This document shows, one piece after another, positions 52,057-60,971 of a stretch of DNA of 64,000 nucleotides (positions are counted from its first letter, which is position 1; each line of letters opens with the position of its first letter). Source of the DNA: Paenibacillus sp. FSL R5-0912 (GTDB lineage: Bacteria > Bacillota > Bacilli > Paenibacillales > Paenibacillaceae); contig NZ_CP009282.1 in the NCBI RefSeq assembly GCF_000758605.1, forward strand, positions 7,192,001-7,256,000, given 5' to 3'. Position numbers and translations under genes: made by a program. Below the pieces are notes generated by a model, which had not been told where the DNA came from, did no database searches, and saw only the letters and a program-made list of their open reading frames with translations.

Positions 52057-52800
52057 ATGACACAACCATTACAAGGCAAGGTGGCTATTGTTACCGGATC
52101 ATCAAGAGGAATCGGGCGGAGTGTCGCTGAGCGGCTGGCGGAGCAGGGGGCTTCCGTTATCATCAACTATTCGAGCAGTCCCGCCCAGGCAGATGACGTA
52201 GTAACGGCCATTCGGGCGGGCGGCGGAACAGCCGCAGCCCTGCAGGCAGACATCAGCAAGCCTGCCCAGATTGAACAGCTGTTCAAGGAGACCAAGGCGC
52301 TCTATGGAAAGATCGATATCGTGGTCAACAATGCGGGGATTATGATGAATTCCCTGATCGGAGAAGCTACCGAAGAGCAATTCGACAAGCAGTTCGCCAT
52401 CAACGTCAAGGGCACCTACTTCTCCTGCCAGCAGGCCTTCTATCACCTCGAACAGGGCGGGCGGATTATTAATTTCTCCACTTCCGTCAACGGCCAGATG
52501 TTCCCGGCCTACAGTATTTATGCCGGCACCAAAGGTGCGGTTGAGCAATTCACCCGCCAGCTTGCCAAGGAATTCGGCAGCAAAGGCATCACCATCAATG
52601 CGGTGGCACCAGGACCAGTAGCCACAGAATTGTTCCTGGAGGGCAAATCAGAGGCCGTACTGGAAGGGCTGAAGAAGGGCAATGCCTTCGGACGTCTGGG
52701 CCAGCCGGAGGATATTGCCGGCGTGGTCAGCTTCCTGGCCGGAGAAGACTCCGGGTGGATTACCGGCCAGACCCTCCGCGTCAATGGCGGATTCATCTGA
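52057..52800 (+). CDS. SDR family oxidoreductase
   Basis: This 247-residue NAD(P)-dependent short-chain dehydrogenase has the glycine motif TGSSRGIG, the NNAG block (VVNNAGIMM), the catalytic Ser region NFSTSV and YAGTK (Tyr and Lys), and the end WITGQTLRVNGG. The substrate is unknown. AAGGAGG precedes the ATG. Its stop overlaps the stop of the convergent histidine kinase gene by 8 nt. Confidence 0.92.
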   Translation: MTQPLQGKVAIVTGSSRGIGRSVAERLAEQGASVIINYSSSPAQADDVVTAIRAGGGTAAALQADISKPAQIEQLFKETKALYGKIDIVVNNAGIMMNSLIGEATEEQFDKQFAINVKGTYFSCQQAFYHLEQGGRIINFSTSVNGQMFPAYSIYAGTKGAVEQFTRQLAKEFGSKGITINAVAPGPVATELFLEGKSEAVLEGLKKGNAFGRLGQPEDIAGVVSFLAGEDSGWITGQTLRVNGGFI

Positions 52801-53860
52801 CTTGCAGAGGTATACGTACGACTGAAGCCGTCCCCTCACCGGGACGGCTTGTTATCTGTATGCTGCCTTCGTGAAGTTCAACAATTTTCTTCACCAGCGG
52901 CAGTCCCAGCCCGCTTCCGCCGCCCCCGCAGACGCTTCTGGATTTGTCCACTTTATAGAAGCGTTCGAAGATCCGCGGCAGCTCCTCTTCGGCAATGCCG
53001 ATTCCGCTGTCCTTCACCTCCACTTCAATCCACTCCTCTGAGATACGCAAGGAGACGGTAATCCGTCCGCCCTGCGGGGTGAACTTGATGCTGTTATGCA
53101 GCAGGTTGGTCCACACCTGGCTGAGCAGGTCTTTTACCGCAACCACGGTGGTTTCTGCAAGATCTGCCTCTACCTCAATATCCTTGCCCAGCCACTGCGG
53201 CTCTGAGGCCAGGATCATCTCCTGCAGCTGCTTATCCAGCCTGTAGGGCTTCCGCTCGAACGGGAAGCTCTCTGCCTCCAGTGCCGACAGCTTCAGCAGA
53301 TTGTCGCTCAGGCCGGACAAGCGGCGGCTCTCCGCTTCAATGATATCCAGGTAATGCTTCCTGCTCTCAGTACTGAGGCTGTCATCCTGCAGGGCTGCAG
53401 CGAACCCGCGGATGGAGGTCAGCGGCGACTGGATCTCATGCGATACGTTAGAGATGAAATCCTGGCGCAACGTCTCCATCCGGCTAAGCTCGTTAGCCAT
53501 TTCGTTAATCCCCTCCACAATACCGCCAAACTGCCTGTACTGTCTGCTGTTCTCCAGTTCGATTTTGAAATCACCTTTGGAAATCTGCCGCATCGCCGTC
53601 AGGATCGGCACATAGAATCTCTGGTCCTGCCCGCGGGTAGCGAAAGCGATGGCGCCAGCCACGCAGAAGAAGATAATCACCTGCATGCCCATAATAAACA
53701 GATGATACCCGTATTCGGAGAAGGACCAGCCGAAATGCCGGACCAGCAGCCTTGAGCCGAAATAGCTTCCGTTCCAGGAGATAAAGAGCATCGCCAATAT
53801 GCCGGCTATAGGCGCAATCACATTGATTATCTTCCATACTTTCTTAATCCTGCTCAGCAT
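52793..53860 (-). CDS. Sensor histidine kinase
   Basis: This 355-residue membrane kinase has two helices (about residues 10-28 and 52-72), a HAMP-like linker (IVEGINEMANELSRME), the H-box FISNVSHEIQSPLTSIRGFA, N-box NLLHNSIKFTPQGG, DSGIGI, IFERFYKVDKSRS and a G-rich GGGGSGLGLPLVKK. The short extracytoplasmic loop suggests membrane or intramembrane sensing. It is 2 nt after its response regulator, and the ABC transporter gene lies upstream of both. Confidence 0.93.
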   Translation of the reverse strand: MLSRIKKVWKIINVIAPIAGILAMLFISWNGSYFGSRLLVRHFGWSFSEYGYHLFIMGMQVIIFFCVAGAIAFATRGQDQRFYVPILTAMRQISKGDFKIELENSRQYRQFGGIVEGINEMANELSRMETLRQDFISNVSHEIQSPLTSIRGFAAALQDDSLSTESRKHYLDIIEAESRRLSGLSDNLLKLSALEAESFPFERKPYRLDKQLQEMILASEPQWLGKDIEVEADLAETTVVAVKDLLSQVWTNLLHNSIKFTPQGGRITVSLRISEEWIEVEVKDSGIGIAEEELPRIFERFYKVDKSRSVCGGGGSGLGLPLVKKIVELHEGSIQITSRPGEGTASVVRIPLQVR

Positions 53861-53862
53861 GC

Positions 53863-54534
53863 TTATCCCTCCAGCCGGTAGCCAAGGCCCCGGATTGTGC
53901 GGATGGCGAACCCGAATTTATCCCGGGGAAACCGCTCGCGCAGACGGCCCACATGCACATCCAGCGTCCGCTCATTCCCTTCAAAATCATAACCCCAAAT
54001 CTCTTCAATCAGCCGGTCGCGTGTCAGCGTCTGACCCGGATAGCTGGCCAGCTTGAACAGCAGTTCAAATTCCTTAAGCGGCAACGTAACATCGCCATGC
54101 TCGGATACAACCTCGTATGTTCTGCGGTTCATCCGCAGGCTCCCTACGGTAACGCTCTGGGCGGCAGAAATTTGGTACCGCTTCAGCAGCGCTTTCACTC
54201 TGGCGATCAGTACGGGCGGCTCGAACGGCTTGACCAGATAGTCGTCTGTACCGAGCTCGAAGCCTTTGACAATTTGTGAGGTTTCACCTTTGGCTGTCAG
54301 CATCAGGATCGGGAAGTCATACTGCTTGCGCAGCTCCCGGCACAGCTCCCAGCCGTCCATATTCGGCATCATGACATCAATAATCGCCAGATCGGCCGGT
54401 GTCTCTTCGAGCAGCCGCAGCGCCTCCAGCCCATCGGAGGCACTCAGCACTTCTTCCATGCCTTCAGCTCTCAGAAAGACTCCCACCAATTCGCGGATGT
54501 GCGGATCGTCGTCCACTACCAGTATTTTGGCCAT
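53863..54534 (-). CDS. OmpR-family response regulator
   Basis: The 223-residue product has a receiver domain (KILVVDDDPHIRELVGVFL, IIDVMMPNMDGWE with the phospho-Asp, ILMLTAKGE) and a winged-helix domain (LTRDRLIEEIWGYDFEGNER, IRTIRGLGYRL). Paired with the kinase directly downstream. Its first 71 nt overlap the 3' end of the ABC transporter gene in another frame. The ribosome site AGGAGG is 12 nt from the ATG, slightly far. Confidence 0.94.
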   Translation of the reverse strand: MAKILVVDDDPHIRELVGVFLRAEGMEEVLSASDGLEALRLLEETPADLAIIDVMMPNMDGWELCRELRKQYDFPILMLTAKGETSQIVKGFELGTDDYLVKPFEPPVLIARVKALLKRYQISAAQSVTVGSLRMNRRTYEVVSEHGDVTLPLKEFELLFKLASYPGQTLTRDRLIEEIWGYDFEGNERTLDVHVGRLRERFPRDKFGFAIRTIRGLGYRLEG

Positions 54535-56329
54535 ATCCTGTAGAACCCTCCTCTATCACACTGCCCTGAAGCTCCGGCGTATTCATCTGCAGCTGCTGCT
54601 CGGCAAATTCACGGTACAGCTCATGATCCCGCAGCAGCTCTTGATGTGTTCCCTTGCCGGTTATCCGGCCCTTTTCCATAAATATAATCTGGTCCGCATT
54701 GACGACTGTAGCCAGTCTGTGGGCAATGACAATCGTGGTCCGACCCTGCATCAGATTGCCCAGTGCCTTCTGTACAACGGCTTCCGACTGGCTGTCCAGA
54801 CTGGACGTTGCCTCATCGAGCATGAGAATCCTCGGATCGCGCAGCAGCGCTCTGGCAATGGCGATCCGCTGCCGCTGTCCGCCGGACAGCTTCACTCCGC
54901 GTTCGCCGACGTCCGTATTGTACCCGTCCGGAAGCTCTGCAATGAAGCCGTCAGCGTATGCCATGGCCGCAGCACGCTGCAGCTCCTCCTTACTGATCTC
55001 GCGGTCCAGTCCATATCCCAGATTCTCGGCAATCGTTCCGGCCAGCAGCGGACTTTCCTGCGAGACATACCCGATCCGCTTACGCCAGGATTTCAGCGAG
55101 AACATCGACACTGGCTTGCCGTCCATCCGGATAACACCGCTCTGCGGCTCATAGAATCGTTCCAGCAGTGAGAACAGCGTCGTTTTACCGCCGCCGCTTG
55201 GGCCGACAATCGCTGTCACCTGGCCCGGCAGCATCGTGAAGCTTATCTTGTTCAGCACTTTCTCGCCCGTTTTGTATCCGAAGCTGAGGTCTTCCACATC
55301 GATTGGGCCTTCCCCGCTGCCAGCCTCTTCTACACCTTCATACACTTCTTCCTCTGCCGCAAGCGTCTCGATAATCCGCTCCGAGGCACCTTTGGCCTTC
55401 TGAAGCTGCGTGAAGAATTGAGTCAGCTGGGTCAGCGGCATAATAATCTGGATCAGATACAGAATGAAGGCCACCAGCTCACCGGCGGTCAGAACCCCCG
55501 AGGACACCTGCATTCCGCCATAGCCGATAATCACCACAAGCAGCATCATGAAGACGAAGGAGACCAACGGGCTGATCATCGCACTGATTTTGCCCTCACG
55601 GATGCCGAAGGACAGCAGGTTCATAATTCCTTTTCGTCCGGCCTCATACTCCTTCTGCTCGGCTCCGGAGGATTTAACCAGCCGGATTTCAGACAATACA
55701 CCGCTAAGTGTGGCGGTGAAGGAGGCTGTCTCATCCTGTGTGCCTTTTGATATTTTGTACATCTGCCGGCCCAGCGGTACCAGAATCAGCGCCGACAGCG
55801 GGAGGACGGTGAACAGTACCAGCGTCATTTTCCAGTTCAGGAAGAGCAGGACAGAGATTGAACCGACAATGGAGATCACGCCGGTAAAGAGGCTGGCCAG
55901 ATGCTCCGAGATCAGTGTCTTGAGAATTCCTGTATCATTGGTCATCCGGCTGACGCTTTCACCTGTCCGGTTCTCATTGTAATAGGACACAGGCAGCACA
56001 AGGAATTTGCGCCACAGCCGGTCCCTAAGTCCGGCGACAATCTTCTGCCCGACCGCATTCAGCAGATAAATCGAGACACCGCCGGCAAGGGTCTGTGCGA
56101 TGAAAGCTCCGGCAATTCCGGCAATCTGCAGCTTGCTGACGGAAGCCAGCGAGAAGCCGTCGACCAGGTTCTTCGTGAACATTGGAATAACAAGACCCAC
56201 CAGGGTCGAAATCATACTGAGGCCCAGAGCCAGTGCCAGCAGCATGTAGGAGGGTTTGGTTTCATGCAGCAGCTTCAGGAACGGCTTCATCGCTGCTCCC
56301 TGCTTCTGCGGTGCTTGAGTGTTCTTCAT
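54464..56329 (-). CDS. ABC exporter, half-transporter with fused ATPase (BmrA/LmrA type)
   Basis: The 621-residue half-transporter has six membrane helices followed by an ATPase domain: Walker A GPSGGGKTTLFSLLERF, signature LSGGQRQRIAIARALL, Walker B RILMLDEATSSLD and the H-loop VIAHRLATV. Such homodimers export drugs or lipids. The C-terminal tail beyond EFAEQQLQMN is about 40 residues of low complexity, and its last part is read from the response-regulator gene in another frame. It probably forms one operon with the two-component genes. Confidence 0.93.
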   Translation of the reverse strand: MKNTQAPQKQGAAMKPFLKLLHETKPSYMLLALALGLSMISTLVGLVIPMFTKNLVDGFSLASVSKLQIAGIAGAFIAQTLAGGVSIYLLNAVGQKIVAGLRDRLWRKFLVLPVSYYNENRTGESVSRMTNDTGILKTLISEHLASLFTGVISIVGSISVLLFLNWKMTLVLFTVLPLSALILVPLGRQMYKISKGTQDETASFTATLSGVLSEIRLVKSSGAEQKEYEAGRKGIMNLLSFGIREGKISAMISPLVSFVFMMLLVVIIGYGGMQVSSGVLTAGELVAFILYLIQIIMPLTQLTQFFTQLQKAKGASERIIETLAAEEEVYEGVEEAGSGEGPIDVEDLSFGYKTGEKVLNKISFTMLPGQVTAIVGPSGGGKTTLFSLLERFYEPQSGVIRMDGKPVSMFSLKSWRKRIGYVSQESPLLAGTIAENLGYGLDREISKEELQRAAAMAYADGFIAELPDGYNTDVGERGVKLSGGQRQRIAIARALLRDPRILMLDEATSSLDSQSEAVVQKALGNLMQGRTTIVIAHRLATVVNADQIIFMEKGRITGKGTHQELLRDHELYREFAEQQLQMNTPELQGSVIEEGSTGYGQNTGSGRRSAHPRIGGSLSES

Positions 56330-56565
56330 GGTTAATCCCCTTTTCCGGCGGATAGATGTCAGGAACAGCTGATGTCCCGCTTCCGCCTTCCAAACTAGAA
56401 TAACTGTGCTTTGTAAACTGAAATTAAACTGTTAATTTTCCATTGATTTGTAATTCCCTATATAAGTTGGTTTGTATCCCTTTTCAACAAATGTTACAGT
56501 GATAGAAGCGGCAACTTCTGCCGTTCTAAGGATTCAAGGCATCTGGCGGGAAAGGAGTGCAAAGT

Positions 56566-57783
56566 TTGCGGGAGAACCTCGATAAGCAGCTGTCTTTCAC
56601 CTCTCTTAAATGGTTCAACTTCTTCGTGTATGGAACGATTGTCCTGTTCACCAGCTTCTTTCCGCTATATCTTCAGATCATGGGAATGAATAAGCTGGAG
56701 ATCGGGAGCCTGATGTCGGTAGGTGCGCTCGTCTCTATTATTGCCAATCCCTTCTGGGGTATCTGGAGTGACCGTTATCAGAATATCCGGCGGATTGTCC
56801 TGGTCATGCTGACCGGCACGCTGGTCTTGTCCCAGCTAGTCTTTCAGGCGAATACATACGAGATGATATATATTTCTATTCTGTTCTTCTACTTCTTCCA
56901 GGGGCCGCTGTTCGCCCAGAGCAATACCATGATCCTCAGCTATATCGACGGTACCAGCCAGCGGTTCAGCTCATACCGGCTCTGGGGATCGTTAGGCTGG
57001 GCGTTTACTGCCATACTGGCCGGACCCGTGATTGAATGGGCTGGTGTTTCTGTGCTGTCTTATCTCTTTGCAGCACTGCTGTGCGCGGCGATGATTGCTC
57101 TGATCGCTATGCCGAAGCTTGATCATTCTATCGGAATCGCTCCCTTGCCATTCAGGGGACTGCGTCAGATCTTCTATAATCCGTTCTTCCTGTGCTTCAT
57201 CCTCTTCGGCATTCTGGTCTCTATCCCGAATACGATGAACAACACCTTTGTGTCACTGTACATCACAGAGCTGGGGGGAAGCAAGACCATGATTGGGCTG
57301 GCGGTGTTCCTCTCTTCCATTCTGGAGATGGGAGTGCTGCTCTTGTGCAATTATATTCTTAAACGTAAAATCTCTGTACTGCTGGCCTCCCTCACGTTCG
57401 TCAGCGCCCTGTTCTTCCTGCGCTGGTGGATGATGGCCGATGCAACCACTCCACTACAGGTTGCCTTCATTCAGGTGCTGCACTGTATTACCTTCGGCGG
57501 ATTCTTCTATGTCGGCACCCAGCTTACTATGCTGCTCGTTCCAAGGGCTTACCGGTCCTCGGGACAAGCACTCTACACGCTTACATGGAGCGGAATATCC
57601 GGCATCCTCGGCGGCGTACTCGGCGGCTGGATGTATCAGAATCTCGGAGTGCAGACGATGTATCAGTCCGGTGCGCTCCTCGCCCTGTTCGGCACCATCG
57701 GCTTTGGTCTCATGTGGCTCTTCTTCATCCGCGGCGGCTACCGGCCTCCGGCAGATCCCGAAGACGGAGCGGCAGAGGAGTAG
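56566..57783 (+). CDS. MFS transporter
   Basis: The 405-residue protein has twelve predicted helices and the MFS loop signature after helix 2 (NPFWGIWSDRYQNIRR). It resembles the LacY/HcaT-like MFS group (FQGPLFAQSNTMILSYI, SYRLWGSLGWAFTAIL). The substrate is unknown. The start is TTG at 56566, 8 nt after AAAGGAG; a GTG at 56557 overlaps that site. It is convergent with glnS. Confidence 0.88.
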   Translation: MRENLDKQLSFTSLKWFNFFVYGTIVLFTSFFPLYLQIMGMNKLEIGSLMSVGALVSIIANPFWGIWSDRYQNIRRIVLVMLTGTLVLSQLVFQANTYEMIYISILFFYFFQGPLFAQSNTMILSYIDGTSQRFSSYRLWGSLGWAFTAILAGPVIEWAGVSVLSYLFAALLCAAMIALIAMPKLDHSIGIAPLPFRGLRQIFYNPFFLCFILFGILVSIPNTMNNTFVSLYITELGGSKTMIGLAVFLSSILEMGVLLLCNYILKRKISVLLASLTFVSALFFLRWWMMADATTPLQVAFIQVLHCITFGGFFYVGTQLTMLLVPRAYRSSGQALYTLTWSGISGILGGVLGGWMYQNLGVQTMYQSGALLALFGTIGFGLMWLFFIRGGYRPPADPEDGAAEE

Positions 57784-57833
57784 CGGCGGGACCCGAGGTA
57801 GGCGGGACCGTTCGATTCACAGCACACAGCAAA

Positions 57834-57867
57834 CAGGCTTGGCTTCCCGTACGGGAGGCCAAGCCTG
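57834..57867. terminator. Hairpin between convergent MFS and glnS genes
   Basis: CAGGCTTGGCTTCCCGT and ACGGGAGGCCAAGCCTG form a near-perfect long stem. Neither side has a strong T-run, but the position between two convergent genes suggests shared termination. Confidence 0.65.
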
Positions 57868-57885
57868 TATTCATTCATGGAGAGT

Positions 57886-59589
57886 CTAGCCTTGTTTGGG
57901 CTGGAAAGAGCTCTTCAGGGAAACCACCAGATTGAATACCAGATGCTCCGGTGATGAATACTTACTGTCTACATTAAAATAACCATGGCGGAAGAATTGG
58001 AACTTGTCCTGCGGCACACTGTCCTTCAGGCCCGGTTCGACGAAGCCCTGAATGATCTCGATCGATTTCGGGTTAAGCTGATCCAGGAAGGTAGGCTCCG
58101 GCTTGCCTTCAGCAGCTTCCAGACCTTCGATTTCGGCCTCGGTCTCAGCTTCTTCTGCGGAGATCAGCGGCTCATAGAGACGGAATTCTGCCGGTACCGC
58201 CTGGCTCGCATCTACCCAGTGCAGCGTTCCCTTGACCTTGCGTCCGGTGAATCCGCTGCCGCTCTTCGTTTCAGGATCATAGGTGCAGTGCAGCTCAATA
58301 ACTTCTCCGTTCTCATCCTTGATGAACTCGTTGCACTTGATGAAGTAAGCATTCTTGAGCCGGACCTCGTTGCCGGGGAACAGGCGGAAATACTTATTCG
58401 GCGGAACCTCCATGAAGTCATCGCGTTCAATATAGATTTCACGGGAGAACGGAATTTGGCGGTTACCCATTTCCGGGTTCTCCACATTGTTCTCAATCTC
58501 GAAGTATTCGGTTTCGCCCTCAGGATAATTCGTAATAACTACTTTCAGCGGCCGCAGCACAGCCATGGTCCGGGGTACCGTCAGCTTAAGGTCTTCACGG
58601 ATGAAATGCTCCAGCATCTGCAGGTCTACGAGGCCCTGGCTCTTGGAAATGCCGGTCTCATGCACGAAGCTGCGGATCGCTTCCGGGGTATACCCGCGGC
58701 GGCGCAGTCCTGATATCGTCGGCATGCGGGGATCATCCCAGCCGTCGACATGGCCTTCATCCACCAGCAGCTTCAGCTTACGCTTACTGGTAACGGTCTG
58801 GGCGAGGTTAAGGCGCCCGAATTCATATTGATGCGGCGCAGCCGGCATCTCGCATTCCGCTACAACCCAGTCATAGAACGGGCGCTGGTCCTCGAACTCC
58901 AGCGAACAGAGGGAATGGGTAACATGCTCAATGGCATCTTCGAGCGGATGCGCGAAGGTATACATCGGATAGATGCACCATTCATCGCCGGTATTGTGGT
59001 GATGAGAGTGAGAGATACGGTAAATGACCGGATCGCGCAAATTGATATTTGGAGAGGACATATCGATTTTGGCGCGCAGCACCTTCTCGCCGTCCTTGAA
59101 TTCGCCTGCCCGCATGCGGTGGAACAAGTCCAGGTTCTCATCGATACCGCGTTCACGGTAAGGACTGTTCTGTCCCGGCTCCGTCAGCGTTCCGCGGAAT
59201 TCACGGATCTGCTCTGCCGTGAGATCATCGACATAAGCTTTGCCCTTCTTGATCAGCAGTTCGGCCCGCTCGTACATTTCACCGAAATAATCCGAGGCGA
59301 AACGCAGCTCTTCCCATTCGTATCCGAGCCACTTCACATCTTCCTGAATGGAGTTCACATACTCCGTGTCTTCTTTGACCGGATTGGTGTCATCGAATCT
59401 CAGATGGGTCTTGCCGCCGAATTCATCAGCCAGTGTAAAGTTAATCCAGATCGCCTTGGCATGTCCGATATGTAAATAACCGTTCGGCTCCGGCGGAAAG
59501 CGGGTGACCACTTCCTTAACCTTGCCCGAGCGGAGATCTTCGGTAATGACGTTCTTAATGAAATTGGAGGGTGTACCCTGGTTCTCCAC
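57886..59589 (-). CDS. glnS: Glutaminyl-tRNA synthetase
   Basis: GlnRS attaches glutamine directly to tRNA-Gln. The 567-residue class I synthetase has TRFPPEPNGYLHIGHAKAIW with the HIGH motif, TSKRKL at the KMSKS position, GWDDPRMPTISGLRRRGY, and the two beta-barrel anticodon-binding domains (REIYIERDDFMEVPPNKYFR). The start is GTG at 59589, 9 nt after AAAGG. Most Bacilli lack GlnRS and use Glu-tRNA-Gln amidation, so the gene probably reflects old transfer; its base composition is not obviously different from its neighbours. Confidence 0.96.
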   Translation of the reverse strand: MENQGTPSNFIKNVITEDLRSGKVKEVVTRFPPEPNGYLHIGHAKAIWINFTLADEFGGKTHLRFDDTNPVKEDTEYVNSIQEDVKWLGYEWEELRFASDYFGEMYERAELLIKKGKAYVDDLTAEQIREFRGTLTEPGQNSPYRERGIDENLDLFHRMRAGEFKDGEKVLRAKIDMSSPNINLRDPVIYRISHSHHHNTGDEWCIYPMYTFAHPLEDAIEHVTHSLCSLEFEDQRPFYDWVVAECEMPAAPHQYEFGRLNLAQTVTSKRKLKLLVDEGHVDGWDDPRMPTISGLRRRGYTPEAIRSFVHETGISKSQGLVDLQMLEHFIREDLKLTVPRTMAVLRPLKVVITNYPEGETEYFEIENNVENPEMGNRQIPFSREIYIERDDFMEVPPNKYFRLFPGNEVRLKNAYFIKCNEFIKDENGEVIELHCTYDPETKSGSGFTGRKVKGTLHWVDASQAVPAEFRLYEPLISAEEAETEAEIEGLEAAEGKPEPTFLDQLNPKSIEIIQGFVEPGLKDSVPQDKFQFFRHGYFNVDSKYSSPEHLVFNLVVSLKSSFQPKQG

Positions 59590-59845
59590 AATGATCAACC
59601 TTTCGTTCTGTATTATTACTACTTCCTTGTATAAACATGTTTCCTATTAATATACCCGTTAGACAGGGAATGTTCAATAAAAGTTAACCAGAAACGGCAC
59701 TCCTGTCCCTGATGTACAACGTATCTGTCCCGGTGAAACTAAGCCGCCTTTAAGATCCAACAGCGATGAAACTGCATCTTTGACTTCTCTCCCGGCGATA
59801 GAGTAGCATGGATCATATAGGATTACCGAGAAGAGGAGGGTACCC

Positions 59846-60091
59846 ATGAAACCGATCAAACTGCCCAAAGAGCAGCGGGAATTGATCACCGAGAATATCC
59901 GCGCATACTTCGAAGCCGAACGCGGGGAAACGATTGGCCATCTTGCAGCAGATAATCTGCTGGAGTTCTTCCTGAACGAGCTTGGGCCGGCTGTCTATAA
60001 CGGGGCACTGAGTGACTGCCGGACACTGGCCTCACAGCGCATGCAGGCGCTGGAGGAAGATATCTACGCTCTGGAGTGGAAAAAGCGTTAG
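59846..60091 (+). CDS. DUF2164 family protein
   Basis: This small 81-residue protein has unknown function. It fits DUF2164: IKLPKEQRELITENIRAYFE, ETIGHLAADNLLEFFLNELG and AVYNGALSDC. GAGAAGAGGAGGG upstream of the ATG is a strong ribosome site. It lies 40 nt upstream of an acetyltransferase gene on the same strand and may be co-transcribed. Confidence 0.85.
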   Translation: MKPIKLPKEQRELITENIRAYFEAERGETIGHLAADNLLEFFLNELGPAVYNGALSDCRTLASQRMQALEEDIYALEWKKR

Positions 60092-60131
60092 GGCAGAAGA
60101 CTATACCTTACGCTGCAGAGGGGGAAGCCGC

Positions 60132-60680
60132 ATGTTTAATTATGTCATTGATGAAGAGCTGAAGCTGAAGCTGCTAATGCCGGAGCATGCCCGCCATATG
60201 TACGCCCTGGTGGAGCGCTCACGCCACCGGCTCAGGCAGTGGCTGCCTTGGGTGGACGGCGTAGCCGAGCAGGCCCACCTGACTACTTTCATCAAGAATG
60301 CCGTGAAGCAGGGCAGTGACAATGGCGGCTTCACGGCCGGACTATGGGTCCGGGAGGAATTAGCAGGGATCATCGGGTATCACGAGATTGACTGGCACAA
60401 CCGGTCTGTCGGTATTGGCTACTGGCTGGGTGAAGGTTATGAAGGCAACGGCTACATGACCAGCGCCTGCCGGGTATTTGTGGATTATGCCCTGCTGGAG
60501 CTGGAGCTCAACCGTGTAGAGATCCGCTGCGCCACGGGTAACACGGCAAGCAGGGCTATTCCCGAGCGGCTCGGCTTCATCTTCGAAGGCGTGATCCGCG
60601 AGGCGGAGAAGCTGCCCGCAGGTTATGTGAACCACGCAGTCTACGGTCTGCTGCGCAGCGAATGGAAGCTGCTGGGCTGA
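60132..60680 (+). CDS. RimJ/RimL-type GNAT acetyltransferase
   Basis: The 182-residue GNAT protein resembles the ribosomal-protein serine acetyltransferase group (YdaF-like): RHRLRQWLPWVDG, SVGIGYWLGEGYEGNGYMTS (acetyl-CoA loop), and NRVEIRCATGNTASRAIPER followed by LGFIFEGVIRE. The substrate is not known. The ATG at 60132 follows GAGGGGGAAG. Confidence 0.9.
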   Translation: MFNYVIDEELKLKLLMPEHARHMYALVERSRHRLRQWLPWVDGVAEQAHLTTFIKNAVKQGSDNGGFTAGLWVREELAGIIGYHEIDWHNRSVGIGYWLGEGYEGNGYMTSACRVFVDYALLELELNRVEIRCATGNTASRAIPERLGFIFEGVIREAEKLPAGYVNHAVYGLLRSEWKLLG

Positions 60681-60708
60681 CAGCAGATTGTAGCTTCACG
60701 CTCTGCGG

Positions 60709-60750
60709 GAAACGGTGCCCGTCCGGTTCAGGGACGGCTTCGTTCGTTTC
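60709..60750. repeat. GAAACG hairpin after the GNAT gene
   Basis: GAAACG...CCGTCC and GGGACGG...CGTTTC form a two-part stem with a GTTCA loop. It resembles the stem of the 94-bp repeats at 28467 and 63782 without their tail, and it may act as the terminator of the acetyltransferase gene. Confidence 0.5.
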
Positions 60751-60772
60751 AGCTAATGGGCAATAAGGGCAG

Positions 60773-60911
60773 CAGTTGGATAAACAACACTTAATTTCTC
60801 ACCTTTCGTCTAACAAGGCTGAAACTAACTATTATAGTTGCTGTTTTTCCACTTGTTTCCGGTTATTTACTAGAAGTCGGCGAATTACGATACGTTTTTC
60901 TACTCGTTTAC
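60773..60911. repeat. Three-unit AGTTGGA-type intergenic repeat, second element
   Basis: One direct unit (60773-60800, CAGTTGGATAAACAACACTT) and two inverted units (60827-60856, with TTGCTGTTTTTCCACTTG; 60881-60911, with ACGATACGTTTTTCTACTCG) share the core seen at 26739-26873. The last unit, read in reverse, matches the first unit of that element closely (GAAAAACGTATC.TAATT). Confidence 0.7.
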
Positions 60912-60971
60912 TTGCAGGGCAGGGTTGGTGGCTCAGCTCTACTCCCTGCTCCACCAGCTACACCCGCACCA

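Noticed and set aside
59599..59845. Possible T-box leader for glnS
   Set aside because: No T-box sequence or antiterminator/terminator pair was found in the upstream region.
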